NCBI RefSeq assembly: GCF_017810075.1
Contig: NZ_JADNYK010000010.1
Coordinates: 50,786-114,785 of the forward strand
Length of the DNA stretch: 64,000 nucleotides
Origin: Pseudozobellia sp. WGM2
GTDB lineage: Bacteria; Bacteroidota; Bacteroidia; Flavobacteriales; Flavobacteriaceae
Reading direction: 5' to 3'
Within the stretch, counting starts at the first letter, position 1. Each line of letters begins with the position of its first letter. The translations under genes were made by a program, and so were the position numbers. A model generated the notes under the pieces. That model was not told the origin of the DNA, did no database searches, and saw only the letters and a list, made by a program, of their open reading frames with translations. This document shows positions 19,250 to 28,526 of this stretch, piece by piece.

Positions 19250-20491
19250 ATGGGGCGTTATATATTCATAGGGTTATGTTTTGTACTTTTTTCTTGTGGA
19301 GAAGAAGTTAAAACACCGGCTGCAGTCCCTAATGATCTTTCGACAACAATACTTAATAGTACCGAAACAATAGTAGCAGGTGAAACAGTTACATTAGAAT
19401 TTGACATACGAGGTGGTGTAGAGCCGATTTTAATTTTAGAAAAGAGTTTTGGCCCACTTTTATTTCACCCAAAAATGAATGATAGTGTGGCAACATTTTC
19501 TATACCTGCATCCCATATACAACAATCTGGTGTATACAATTGGCAATTAACGGTATTATCAAAACTGTTAGAGGTCGGTGAGTTTAAAGTATTGCCGAAG
19601 ACTGAAAAAACGGTAGGTATCGAAACTTATTTCGGACCCAGAAGTATAAGGGCAGGAGGGGATGATTTTTCAATGTTGTTTATGGTACCTGTTGATATTT
19701 ACGATAACCCACTTCCTGATGGCACCGTAGTATCTATAAATAAACAGATGGACCAAGAGGTCAAAGTAATTACCGCATTGACCAAAAACGGCTATGTTTG
19801 GAAAAATTTGTTCAGCTCAGAAAGGGCGGGTAGAATGTTGGTAAATACCTCTACCAATAATATCCATTCTAAAGAACTGACCAGTATGATTTCTCCTTCC
19901 AACTCGGTCGACTTCAAAATAACTTATAACCGAGTGCATGATTTTGCCGATGGAAACCAAGTAGTAATTTTTAAGACCGACCAAATTAAAGATCGATTCG
20001 GCAATACCGTAAGTGATGGTACCTTAGTGAATTTTTCAATTGAAGAGGATAAAGGTACTATTCTAAAAACGAAGGGCTCTACCATCGATGGGGTGGCTAC
20101 CGGACGAATTCTACACCCTACCGAAGCGAGTGATTGGCGAGTGACCGCCTATATAACGGGTGAAGCAAAGAGTAATGATGCCACTTTAAGTTTTAGAACA
20201 GCGGTCGGAGATTTTGAGGTTCAATTTTCGGAAAATAACCGTTTTGTACGAGTCGGTCCGATTCTCGGGTTTATGGATCAACTTGTACCCGATGGTCTAC
20301 TTATCACGCTCGAGGTTTATGATAAGAACGGAAAATTTATAGAAAAAGCAACCACGAATTCAAGTAAGGGAATCGGACTTTTTGATATGGAAGAACGTTT
20401 CTTCCCGAACGATGATTATAAAATAAAACTTACCGCCGCCGGTATACAAAGAGAATTTCAAGTAGCTTTAACTTCAGATGAATTGGAATAG
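19250..20491 (+). CDS. Lipoprotein with bacterial Ig-like domains
   Basis: A 413-residue protein with a lipoprotein signal (VLFSCGEE, Cys16). It is beta-rich with at least two invasin/Big-type Ig-like repeats (DGTVVSINKQMDQEVKVITAL.. and DGTLVNFSIEEDKGTILKT..DGVATGRILHP). No catalytic motif is seen. It starts one base after the GT-C-like gene and overlaps the GH5-like gene by 14 bases, so it is part of the same operon. A structural or polymer-binding accessory role is inferred. Confidence 0.7.
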   Translation: MGRYIFIGLCFVLFSCGEEVKTPAAVPNDLSTTILNSTETIVAGETVTLEFDIRGGVEPILILEKSFGPLLFHPKMNDSVATFSIPASHIQQSGVYNWQLTVLSKLLEVGEFKVLPKTEKTVGIETYFGPRSIRAGGDDFSMLFMVPVDIYDNPLPDGTVVSINKQMDQEVKVITALTKNGYVWKNLFSSERAGRMLVNTSTNNIHSKELTSMISPSNSVDFKITYNRVHDFADGNQVVIFKTDQIKDRFGNTVSDGTLVNFSIEEDKGTILKTKGSTIDGVATGRILHPTEASDWRVTAYITGEAKSNDATLSFRTAVGDFEVQFSENNRFVRVGPILGFMDQLVPDGLLITLEVYDKNGKFIEKATTNSSKGIGLFDMEERFFPNDDYKIKLTAAGIQREFQVALTSDELE

Positions 20492-22013
20492 ATTATTAAT
20501 ACGCATAGTACTTATTATCTCTTTTGTAGGGGTAAACGCATTGATTCTGTTCGGTATTAGTTCTGTGTGGTCTTATCTGAATACGGGCGCCGACCGTTCT
20601 TCTCGTCTTCATTTAAATCTTGAAGAAGTTCAAACATATTTACCTAAAGTTGTCTGGGATACATCTAGAGTCGAGGGCCGCCCGATAGAACCCCGAACTT
20701 TAGCCAAGATAGAGCGTGACTATTTGAACGGGTGGTACGTAAAAAACACCGCCCTGTTCAGTAATAATCGATACGGGGTAAAAGATTATTTTACTGATAG
20801 TGCCCAGGCGAAAGTCTCTAAAATACTTGATTACAACAGTTCAAATAAGTCTTCTTTCAAACAAACAACGTTAGAACATAATCCTAAACTAGACTTTTAC
20901 AGTGCCGATGGCACCCAAATTTATTTTACCGATACCAATGTTGAACTCTATCAAGAGGCATATGATAATGGCGTTCCGATTCTTGAAAAAGAGGAAACTA
21001 CCTCCTATAAGGTTATTATGCTATTAGAAGATGGTTTCTGGCGTATTAGACATTTCACTAAAGCAGAAAACTCAGAAATTAGGCAAAAGCAAGCTGAGGT
21101 TTTGTCCGATAGCATTCAAAACCTTCTAAAAAACATGAAGGGCTTGAATTATTATCCTCAAGACACTCCGTGGGATGTTTTTGGTAAGAAGTATAGCGAT
21201 TCTACGATTGCCAAAGACTTTGGTTTGATTAAGAATATGGGCTTGAACACCATTCGAATTTTTATTCCGTATGAAGATTTCGGTGCTGCTCATGTAGATG
21301 GAAAGAAACTTGAAAAAGTCAAGTCGTTGCTAGATATAGCCCATGAGAACCAATTAATGGCCGTGGTTACATTATTTGATTTTTACGGAAATTATGACGT
21401 TTTCGACTGGACCTTGACACACAGACATGCCGAGCAAGTAGTGAACGCTTTAAAAGAGCATCCTGCTCTATTGGCGTGGGATTTAAAAAATGAGCCAGAC
21501 CTTGATTTTAATTCGAGGCAAAAGAGTGTGGTAATGGCGTGGTTGCGTAAAATGCACGAAAAAGTACACAGTTGGGATCCAAAACACCCAATAACTGTAG
21601 GTTGGGCGACCCCTGAAGCGGCAATAAACTTAAGTGATAAGCTTGATTTTATATCATTTCACTATTATCGTGATATCAGCGAATTCAAAAGTTCATTTGA
21701 TAAGCTGAAATCTTCGGTCACAGATAGTAACAAGCCTATTGTTCTGCAGGAGTATGGGGTTTCTTCATATAGTGGCCTGTGGAATGGTTTTCGAGGTTCA
21801 GATGAATATCAAGCCGAGTACTACAAAGAGATGCAATCTATTTTGAAAGAGGCTGATATTCCATTCTTATTTTGGACTCTCTACGACTTTACTCAAGTAC
21901 CCAATTCAGTGGTAGGCTGGCGGCCTTGGAGAAAACAGCCTCAAAAACATTACGGTTGTATCGGGCTGGATGGTAAACCAAAACCAGCGATGAAATATCT
22001 CACGCAAGAATAA
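20478..22013 (+). CDS. GH5-like (cellulase-superfamily) glycoside hydrolase, membrane-anchored
   Basis: A 511-residue protein with an N-terminal membrane anchor (residues ~6-30). An unassigned ~180-residue region is followed by a TIM-barrel glycosidase (from LNYYPQDTPWDVFGKK). The acid/base Glu is E339 in AWDLKNEPDL and the nucleophile Glu is E425 in VLQEYGVSSYSG, the clan GH-A arrangement. WTLYDF near the end also fits. In a synthesis locus such an enzyme may trim or release the polymer. Its start overlaps the Ig-like lipoprotein gene. Confidence 0.8.
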   Translation: MNWNRLLIRIVLIISFVGVNALILFGISSVWSYLNTGADRSSRLHLNLEEVQTYLPKVVWDTSRVEGRPIEPRTLAKIERDYLNGWYVKNTALFSNNRYGVKDYFTDSAQAKVSKILDYNSSNKSSFKQTTLEHNPKLDFYSADGTQIYFTDTNVELYQEAYDNGVPILEKEETTSYKVIMLLEDGFWRIRHFTKAENSEIRQKQAEVLSDSIQNLLKNMKGLNYYPQDTPWDVFGKKYSDSTIAKDFGLIKNMGLNTIRIFIPYEDFGAAHVDGKKLEKVKSLLDIAHENQLMAVVTLFDFYGNYDVFDWTLTHRHAEQVVNALKEHPALLAWDLKNEPDLDFNSRQKSVVMAWLRKMHEKVHSWDPKHPITVGWATPEAAINLSDKLDFISFHYYRDISEFKSSFDKLKSSVTDSNKPIVLQEYGVSSYSGLWNGFRGSDEYQAEYYKEMQSILKEADIPFLFWTLYDFTQVPNSVVGWRPWRKQPQKHYGCIGLDGKPKPAMKYLTQE

Positions 22014-22045
22014 AAAAACGGAACAACTTAAGATTGTTCCGTTTC
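22014..22045 (-). terminator. Terminator between convergent GH5-like and GT4 genes
   Basis: Perfect 11-base stem AAACGGAACAA / TTGTTCCGTTT with a seven-base loop (22016-22044). The T-run is best in the minus direction (CGTTTTTTTA), so it mainly ends the GT4 transcript. Confidence 0.75.
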
Positions 22046-22067
22046 AATAAAAAGCTCGATTGTTGTC

Positions 22068-23306
22068 TTAAGCCTCTATAGTTTCAGGGGGCAATTTTAT
22101 GGCATTTACATCTATTACTAGTCCTTTAGATTTTTGTACTTGTATAGCTTTGAAATAGTCTATATACATTTTTGTAATCGTACTCATAGGTAATGAACAG
22201 GCTGCCTGATAATTGGCTTTTGCCAGCTGCGTACGATACTCGTTATCAATTAATATTTTTTCAATGGCATCGGCCAACGACTCTTTGTTTTCAGGTAGAA
22301 AGAATTCACCGCGGTAACCTTCTTCTTGCACGAGTATACTAAGATCCCCTAAATCTGGTAGGGCTACTGCTTTACCGTAACTGCCCGCTTGGTGCAAAAC
22401 ACCAGAACTTCCGGTTGTTGAGGTGTACGGAAAAACAACCAATGCACTTTCACCAAAGATAACAGGTACATCTTCTTCGGCCACGTAGCCTGTAAACCTC
22501 AGTTGATCTACATGATCGTATTTCTCTTTCATTTCATCGAGATATCCCGGAGTATTCGGGCTATCGGTACCGGCTATGACTATTTCAATATTTTCTTGCG
22601 TACGTGAACGAATTACTTCAACGGCTTCAATAAGAACCTCTACCTTTTTGTAGGTACCGAATTTACCAAAGGCCATAACTTGTTTAGGGCCATCCGGTAA
22701 ATTAAAATCTGGTTGAGGGGGTGTCTCAAAAGAACCATGGGGAATTAGGGCTATGTTCTTGGCCTTATATTTCGCTTCTAAGGTCGACACATATTTGCTA
22801 ATGGTCACTGCAACGATATCAGAAGCTAAAATAAAGCGCGTCAAGTTCGTACCTATGAAATTATAAAGTTTTTGTAGAATTTTATTATTGGTAAAACCGG
22901 CATTTTCTAAATCTACCTTTTCAAGAATATTATGTAGTAGCGAAATTGTGGGTATGCCTTTTTTCTTGGTCAAGTATGGTAAAATTAAACCAAGGGCTGC
23001 CGGTATTTTTTTATCACCGAATTTTAGAAACTGTAAATTGTAAAGCACGGCATCGGGTTTATGCCTGTTGATGGCCTTGTTAACTCTCAAGATGTTCGAA
23101 TAGCTGTTAAAATCCCAACATTCTTCAACTGTTATTAAACAACCGTTCTCTTCAAATGCAAGATCTTTGGCAGCACTGGTACTATCGGTCATCAAAACTA
23201 TTTCACTTATTTCATTTTGAAGTCTAAAATGCTTGACTAGATAATAACCATATTCGGTTAGGGTCACTTTACTTGGTGGATACGCCGTTACAATTGCTAG
23301 TTTCAT
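22068..23306 (-). CDS. GT4-family glycosyltransferase
   Basis: A 412-residue GT-B-fold enzyme. The N-terminal Rossmann half opens with LAIVTAYPPSKVTLTEYGYYL. The C-terminal half has the GT4 pattern: FGKFGTYKKVEVLIEA, IVIAGTD, RFTGYVAEEDVPVIF and FPYTSTTGSSGVLHQAGSYGKAV. These transfer a sugar from a nucleotide donor in the cytoplasm. It lies 35 bases downstream of the flippase gene on the same strand, so the two are probably cotranscribed. The pairing of a GT4 with a flippase and a TPR/barrel protein recalls Pel-type loci, without evidence of orthology. Confidence 0.85.
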   Translation of the reverse strand: MKLAIVTAYPPSKVTLTEYGYYLVKHFRLQNEISEIVLMTDSTSAAKDLAFEENGCLITVEECWDFNSYSNILRVNKAINRHKPDAVLYNLQFLKFGDKKIPAALGLILPYLTKKKGIPTISLLHNILEKVDLENAGFTNNKILQKLYNFIGTNLTRFILASDIVAVTISKYVSTLEAKYKAKNIALIPHGSFETPPQPDFNLPDGPKQVMAFGKFGTYKKVEVLIEAVEVIRSRTQENIEIVIAGTDSPNTPGYLDEMKEKYDHVDQLRFTGYVAEEDVPVIFGESALVVFPYTSTTGSSGVLHQAGSYGKAVALPDLGDLSILVQEEGYRGEFFLPENKESLADAIEKILIDNEYRTQLAKANYQAACSLPMSTITKMYIDYFKAIQVQKSKGLVIDVNAIKLPPETIEA

Positions 23307-23341
23307 AAGCTCGAATTAAGGTAAGGTGGTATTATTTTATG

Positions 23342-24610
23342 TTATTGTTCTGTGGATTGACTTTTAAATGTTTTGGCTTTAACTTCTTTTTTCAAAAAAT
23401 AGATAATTTGAATTACGAGAAGAATGGCCATTGCAATAATTTGCATGTGTACCACGGTAGCCAAATTTTCATGAAATAGAGCTACCAATAGAATTTGCGA
23501 TAAGCCAAGAACACCAGAGATGATTACGGGTATATAATGGTCTAGCGAAAGAAAGTAGTATGCGAATATATTAGAGATGGCAAACAAAGAAGTGGCCATT
23601 GCATACTGCCATAAAAGGCTCGACATCGAGAGATATGACTCACCGAACATAAGGGTAATTATAAGGTCGGGAAATAGGTAACAGGCTATGACAATGACAG
23701 CCGACAATATGCCAATATAGGTCACATATTTAAATAGAATCGGCGCGGTCGGTTCTCCATCTTTTTGTTTTTGTACCACTGCCGGTAATAATAACATGAC
23801 GAACATCCATGCAACGAAATATACAACTCGACCAATTAATGCTAGAGAGGCATAAAGTCCTGCATCCATAGCGTCAAAATAGTGTTTGACCATAAGTACA
23901 TCACTATTGTTGATAATAATCTGCGTAAGCTCATAGCAGGCAGTAAGTATAATAAAATTGGATACTTTCTTGGAGTTTTCGGTAGTCAGTTTTTCCGGAG
24001 AGCGAAATGAAAGCCCGTTTACATCAGAAGGTAATAGACCGAACAAAAAAGATAAGAATATACCAAAAGAGACAATAATACCGGGCTGCATATCGATGAA
24101 CAATAGCAACAGTAAAGTAAGCAGCAATCTGCTCCACATTTCGGTTTGATAGGTAATCGAAAGTTTACCGAATTCTTGTCTGCCTTGATAAGCACCACGA
24201 TTTACGCTCATGAAGAAATAGACAGGTATGCCTAACCCAAAAATAGTGAACATCCAGTGGCTTTCGGTATTGAATAATAGCTGTAGTTGTTTCGAGAAAA
24301 TGATAATCAACAAGCCCACAATTAGGCCAATAAAGGCTGATTGCCTATAACTGTTCCTCCTGAAGCGTTCCCATTGCCCTCCCGAGAAAAGAACTGCAAA
24401 TTTTGCGACCGCTAGTTGAAAGGTCATGCCCATAAAGGATAGTACCAATAATAAGGTAATCAATAAGGCTGCTTCTGAAAAGGCTACAGGGCCCAAATAC
24501 CTACCTAACAAAAGATTATATAAATAATTACCTCCGTTAACTACCAGAACACTGAGCATGAACAGTTGTTCTTGAGATATTTTACGGATCATTAATCTAA
24601 TGGCGGTCAT
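23342..24610 (-). CDS. Wzx/MATE-like polysaccharide flippase
   Basis: A 422-residue protein with about 12 hydrophobic helices and almost no soluble domain. It has the opening typical of the MOP superfamily: a helix with NGGNYLYNLLLGRYLGPVAFSEAALL, followed by QLAVAKFAVLF. Members move lipid-linked or nascent polysaccharide across the inner membrane. It is the first gene of the minus-strand pair with the GT4 enzyme and is divergent from the TPR/barrel gene across 327 bases. Confidence 0.85.
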   Translation of the reverse strand: MTAIRLMIRKISQEQLFMLSVLVVNGGNYLYNLLLGRYLGPVAFSEAALLITLLLVLSFMGMTFQLAVAKFAVLFSGGQWERFRRNSYRQSAFIGLIVGLLIIIFSKQLQLLFNTESHWMFTIFGLGIPVYFFMSVNRGAYQGRQEFGKLSITYQTEMWSRLLLTLLLLLFIDMQPGIIVSFGIFLSFLFGLLPSDVNGLSFRSPEKLTTENSKKVSNFIILTACYELTQIIINNSDVLMVKHYFDAMDAGLYASLALIGRVVYFVAWMFVMLLLPAVVQKQKDGEPTAPILFKYVTYIGILSAVIVIACYLFPDLIITLMFGESYLSMSSLLWQYAMATSLFAISNIFAYYFLSLDHYIPVIISGVLGLSQILLVALFHENLATVVHMQIIAMAILLVIQIIYFLKKEVKAKTFKSQSTEQ

Positions 24611-24937
24611 AATGGCGGCTATTTAATATGGTTTGAAAGGTTAAAACAAAAATTTATCAACCTGCACATAGTATAGTAACGTAGTTTTTGTGAATTATTG
24701 TAAGATTTGTCTTATAAGATTGGTTCGCTGAGTTTAGTTTTGAGCTTAAAGATTTCCTAGGGAAAGCAATTTTGATAAATAGTGGTTTTAAAGTTATAGC
24801 ACACGGGGGTTTAGAAGTATTATGTTTAAACGTTATAGCTTGCTGTTTTTTGCTTTTTTATTGTTTTTTGATAAGTCTTCAACATATTTCTTCGTTTTGT
24901 TCGTTGTTGTTTTGTAAATAAAACCCTACGAAAACAG
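24611..24937. other. Divergent intergenic region, no gene seen
   Basis: 327 bases, AT-rich, with T-rich tracts between 24840 and 24920. It must hold the divergent promoters of the flippase/GT4 pair and the TPR/barrel gene. I find no clean TTG-N19-TAnnTTTG pair and no long inverted repeat. Confidence 0.5.
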
Positions 24938-26995
24938 ATGAAGCAGTTTGCACTTATTTTATTATCATGTTTTACATATATTTCGCTGCTTGGTCAGACG
25001 GATATGACGGCGGGTTTTAAAATGTTGGAAAAAGGTAGTTTTGAAGAAGCAGAGCAATTTTTTGAAAGCTATCTTGAGGCAGACCCAGAAAATAAAACAG
25101 CCCGACTTTGCTATGGTAGGGCAGTGGGGCTAAGCGGAGACCCCAAGAAGGCAACCGCATTGTTTGGTTCTTTGAAAGATGTATACCCGAACGACTACGA
25201 GATAACCATTAATTATAACGAATCTTTTCTTTGGGATAAGCAATACGATACAGCGAAGCCCTTATATGAAGATTTGGTGGCTCAATACCCAAAAAAGTTC
25301 GGTGCACTTTTAGGCTATGCAAATACATTATCGAATCTCAAAGAATTTGATGAAGCTCTCATATGGGTAGATAAGGCAATTGAATTAGAACCAGAAAATC
25401 AAAGTGCCAAAACCTCAAAGAAGTATATTCGATTGGGTTATGCCAATAAATTTGTCAACGCCGAAAAATATTCACGTGCCGAAGAAATATTGAATAGCAT
25501 ATTTGAAGATTTTCCCGAAGACAAAGATGCCTTATTGAATATGGCTAATTTGTACTTGATTACGAAGTCGACCGATAAAGCTAAAAACGTGTATTGGCGA
25601 TATGCCACAACGGGCAAAGATTCTATAACTGCGAGAAACGGTATTGCTTTAGCAGAGCATATCGCTGAAGATGATAAACAGGCTTTAAAAGTAGCTGCGA
25701 CTGCAAAATCAATGGTAGCCGATTATGATGATACTGAACTTACTGAAAAGACGTACGATAGATATGTTCAGGCTCTAATATGGAACCGTAAATATGGTGA
25801 GGCCAAAAGGCAAATAGACAGTTTGGAAAGTGTTTATTCTGATAGAAATTGGGTCCGGGCCCTTAAGGCGACATTAGGCATGTACACGGCTAATTTTAAA
25901 ATGAGTCTGAAAAATTATGATGCTATTTTACAAAAGGATGAAAAATCGTTCGATGGAAACTTAGGAAAAGCAAACGCCCTCTTTGCATCGGATAGAATTG
26001 TACCCGCCTATAAAGCTGCTTTTCAAACGCTTCGAGTTTTTAAAAATCAAAAGGATGCCCTCGGTTTTATTGAAAAATTGAATGGTATATATGCTCCGGT
26101 CGTGCAAGATCATGCGGCTTATACCTTTGATAACGGTAACAATGTGGCATTGTCAAATACTGTAAGTGCTCAACTACCCTTTTCGACCCGATTTAAAACA
26201 TCTTTAAGTTATCAGTTTAGAACTACCGAAAATACCGTAACCTTAAATAAGGCTGATTCGCATGTGCTTCTGGCCGGCATTGATTATAAAATCGTACCCA
26301 ATGTAAATATCAATGGCTCGTTCGGTATTAACAATAGTAGGTTTGAAAGCTCATACACCCAACCGGCCATAGATATAAAGTTGGTTACTAAACCTTTTAG
26401 ATTGCAAAATTTAGAACTGGGGTACAAGCGTGAAATACAAAACTTTAATGCGGATCTAATCGAACGTGAAATCGTGATGAACCATTATGGTCTTAATTAT
26501 AATCTAGGTACCAATTTTAATCTAGGCTGGTACACCCAGTTGATGCATACCCAGCAAACTGATGAAAATGTACGTAACCTCTTGTTCACCTCATTATATT
26601 ATAGTCTGTTCAGAAAGCCAGCTGTAAAAATTGGCTTGAACTATCAATATATTACATTCGACGAGCAAGTGCCTACCATTTATTTTAGTCCTGAAGTGTA
26701 TAGGGCGGGAGAGATATTTGCCGATATACGTGGAGATTTTTCTGAAAAAACAAAGTATATGGCCAGTGCGGCGACAGGTATTCAGAAAGTAGAAGAAGAC
26801 CCCAAAACGGCAATTTTTAGGGCAGAGGTAGGGGTGTCACATCAGTTCAACAAAAGACTGAGCGCAAATCTGTACGGTAAGTACAGTAATATAGCATCTG
26901 CTACCGCTGCAGGTTTTGAGTTTACCGAAATGGGATTCAAAGTTAAATGGCTTTTTCTTAAAGAGCCTTTATTCTACGCCAAACTAGAGAAGTAA
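24938..26995 (+). CDS. TPR plus outer-membrane beta-barrel export protein (BcsC/YaiO type)
   Basis: A 685-residue protein with a signal peptide (MKQFALILLSCFTYISLLGQ). About 350 residues of tetratricopeptide repeats follow (EKGSFEEAEQFFESYLEADPENKTARL is the first). The C-terminal ~300 residues alternate polar and hydrophobic with repeated aromatic strand ends, ending in KWLFLKEPLFYAKLEK, as in a YaiO/BcsC-like barrel. Such TPR-barrel proteins guide exopolysaccharides through the periplasm and outer membrane (BcsC, PgaA, PelB). It completes the export path of this locus. Confidence 0.8.
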   Translation: MKQFALILLSCFTYISLLGQTDMTAGFKMLEKGSFEEAEQFFESYLEADPENKTARLCYGRAVGLSGDPKKATALFGSLKDVYPNDYEITINYNESFLWDKQYDTAKPLYEDLVAQYPKKFGALLGYANTLSNLKEFDEALIWVDKAIELEPENQSAKTSKKYIRLGYANKFVNAEKYSRAEEILNSIFEDFPEDKDALLNMANLYLITKSTDKAKNVYWRYATTGKDSITARNGIALAEHIAEDDKQALKVAATAKSMVADYDDTELTEKTYDRYVQALIWNRKYGEAKRQIDSLESVYSDRNWVRALKATLGMYTANFKMSLKNYDAILQKDEKSFDGNLGKANALFASDRIVPAYKAAFQTLRVFKNQKDALGFIEKLNGIYAPVVQDHAAYTFDNGNNVALSNTVSAQLPFSTRFKTSLSYQFRTTENTVTLNKADSHVLLAGIDYKIVPNVNINGSFGINNSRFESSYTQPAIDIKLVTKPFRLQNLELGYKREIQNFNADLIEREIVMNHYGLNYNLGTNFNLGWYTQLMHTQQTDENVRNLLFTSLYYSLFRKPAVKIGLNYQYITFDEQVPTIYFSPEVYRAGEIFADIRGDFSEKTKYMASAATGIQKVEEDPKTAIFRAEVGVSHQFNKRLSANLYGKYSNIASATAAGFEFTEMGFKVKWLFLKEPLFYAKLEK

Positions 26996-27153
26996 TAAGT
27001 CCTTCAAAAGCGAAGTTCAAATTACACCTTCTTTTCTAGAAATTTTAAATCTATCTTTTATAGAGTCTGATTCGATTATGCCTTAAGAAGTGAAGATAAG
27101 CTTAAAGCTATTGACTGAAAGTCGTCGTTTTTGAAAGAGAGGGTTCTCTCGAT

Positions 27154-27471
27154 TTACATTTTTTCGATATAGTCACCGACCATATCCAACACCGCTTTAA
27201 ATTCCGGGGCTTTTACTGTCTTTTTCAATAACAGGTCAGCTTCATAGGCCTGAGCGAGATTGTACGATTCTTCTAAACCAAGTATATTGAACTTATGTTT
27301 GATTTTGTGTACAATTAGGGCTGTTTCCTTATAGCTGTCATTTTCTACGTGCTCAAAATATTCTTTATACTCAGCCGGAAATTCATCTTTTAAGATTGTG
27401 ATAAATTGCTGTTCGAATTCAATATCGTCGCCTGCCAGTTGTTTGATATAATTTGTATTCGGTACTTCCAT
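27154..27471 (-). CDS. Hpt phosphotransfer protein
   Basis: A 105-residue single-domain histidine phosphotransfer protein, predicted all-helical. The phospho-acceptor is H55 in ALIVHKIKHKFNILGLEE, matching the H-x-x-K-x-x-x-x-x-L-G pattern. It lies at the end of the sensory operon and its ATG overlaps the kinase stop by one base. A free Hpt implies a multistep relay from the kinases to separate receivers, such as the RR at 31933 or the REC-GT2 fusion. Confidence 0.85.
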   Translation of the reverse strand: MEVPNTNYIKQLAGDDIEFEQQFITILKDEFPAEYKEYFEHVENDSYKETALIVHKIKHKFNILGLEESYNLAQAYEADLLLKKTVKAPEFKAVLDMVGDYIEKM

Positions 27472-28526
27472 TATGAAGCTTTTTTAAGGGTGAAGTAAAA
27501 TGTTGTTCCTTGATCAACTTTTGATTCTAGGCTTATGTCGCCCTCATAAAGATTGATTATTTTTTTTACCAGTGATAGCCCAATACCCGTAGCATTATTG
27601 TCATTGCTTAGTTTGCTGAACATATTAAAAATTTTCGATTGATGTTGGTCGGGAATTCCCTTTCCGTTATCTGAAATCGAAAAAGTATAAAAATAAGGGT
27701 TGCCCTGATACCCGATTTTAATGATACCGTTTTCAAGGTGCTCGGTAGCCGTTATAGCATTGGTAATTAGATTCGTGAACAATTGTTCTAGGCTATATTT
27801 TTGGCCATAAATTGAGGGGAGTTCTCCCGAATAATCAATGGTCACATTTTCTGGTACATAAATGGTGTTTTCGATTTCTTGTAGAAGATCAGAGATGTTG
27901 ATTTTCACTTTTTCTTCTTCTAGAGATGAAACCGTAGCGTGTTTGAGTACACCGTCGATCAATCGATCCATTTTAGCCAGGTTCTGGGCAATAAGCTCTC
28001 CATTGGCTTTGCTATCTTCTGAAAACTTTTCTTTTTCTTCTTCTAATATCCACGTCATTAACGTACTGATGTTTCGAATCGGTGACTTAAGATCGTGCGA
28101 AACGATATGCGCATAATTGTTTAACGACTCGTTCTGCGATTCAAGCTCTTTCATTAACTTATTCTGCTCAGTGGTCATTTGAGATAATTGCTCTGCTTGC
28201 TCACCAATTTTATGGGCCAACTTCTCAACATCCAGTGTGGCATCATTTTCCCCTTTTTCAGGTATAAAGTGTGCATCGAGACTTTCCAATGCCTTTTCGA
28301 GCGAATCTATAATTTTCTTTTGCCGTTGTGCCTTGTCTTCTAATTCTCTATTGGCCTCATAAAGTTCTTTAGAGCTTATGGCCGTCGCCCTCTGAATCAT
28401 ACTGACCTTATCATCAAAATCAAGGTAAGATTTAGACACGGCCATGAAGAATGCCTCTAATTCGGTATTCTCCTTTAGTGATTCTGGAAGATATTTTCTT
28501 ATTTGTCTTTCTAAAAGTGAATGCAT
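27471..28526 (-). CDS. Histidine kinase paired with FIST sensor
   Basis: A 351-residue soluble kinase with no membrane segment. The N-terminal motif LLERQIRKYLPESL and a ~90-residue coiled coil precede the HisKA domain, with H144 in YAHIVSHDLKSPIRN. An HATPase_c domain follows (N-box NLITNAITATEH, G1 SDNGKGIP, G2 GIGLSLVKKI). It has no receiver of its own. One-base overlaps with FIST upstream and Hpt downstream show tight coupling; it most likely takes its signal from the cytoplasmic FIST protein. Confidence 0.9.
   Translation of the reverse strand: MHSLLERQIRKYLPESLKENTELEAFFMAVSKSYLDFDDKVSMIQRATAISSKELYEANRELEDKAQRQKKIIDSLEKALESLDAHFIPEKGENDATLDVEKLAHKIGEQAEQLSQMTTEQNKLMKELESQNESLNNYAHIVSHDLKSPIRNISTLMTWILEEEKEKFSEDSKANGELIAQNLAKMDRLIDGVLKHATVSSLEEEKVKINISDLLQEIENTIYVPENVTIDYSGELPSIYGQKYSLEQLFTNLITNAITATEHLENGIIKIGYQGNPYFYTFSISDNGKGIPDQHQSKIFNMFSKLSNDNNATGIGLSLVKKIINLYEGDISLESKVDQGTTFYFTLKKAS

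Noticed and set aside
22068..26995. Calling the GT4, flippase and TPR-barrel genes pelF, pelG and pelB
   Set aside because: Only functional type and gene grouping are similar; PelD/PelE and a clear PelA deacetylase are not seen, so orthology is not supported.
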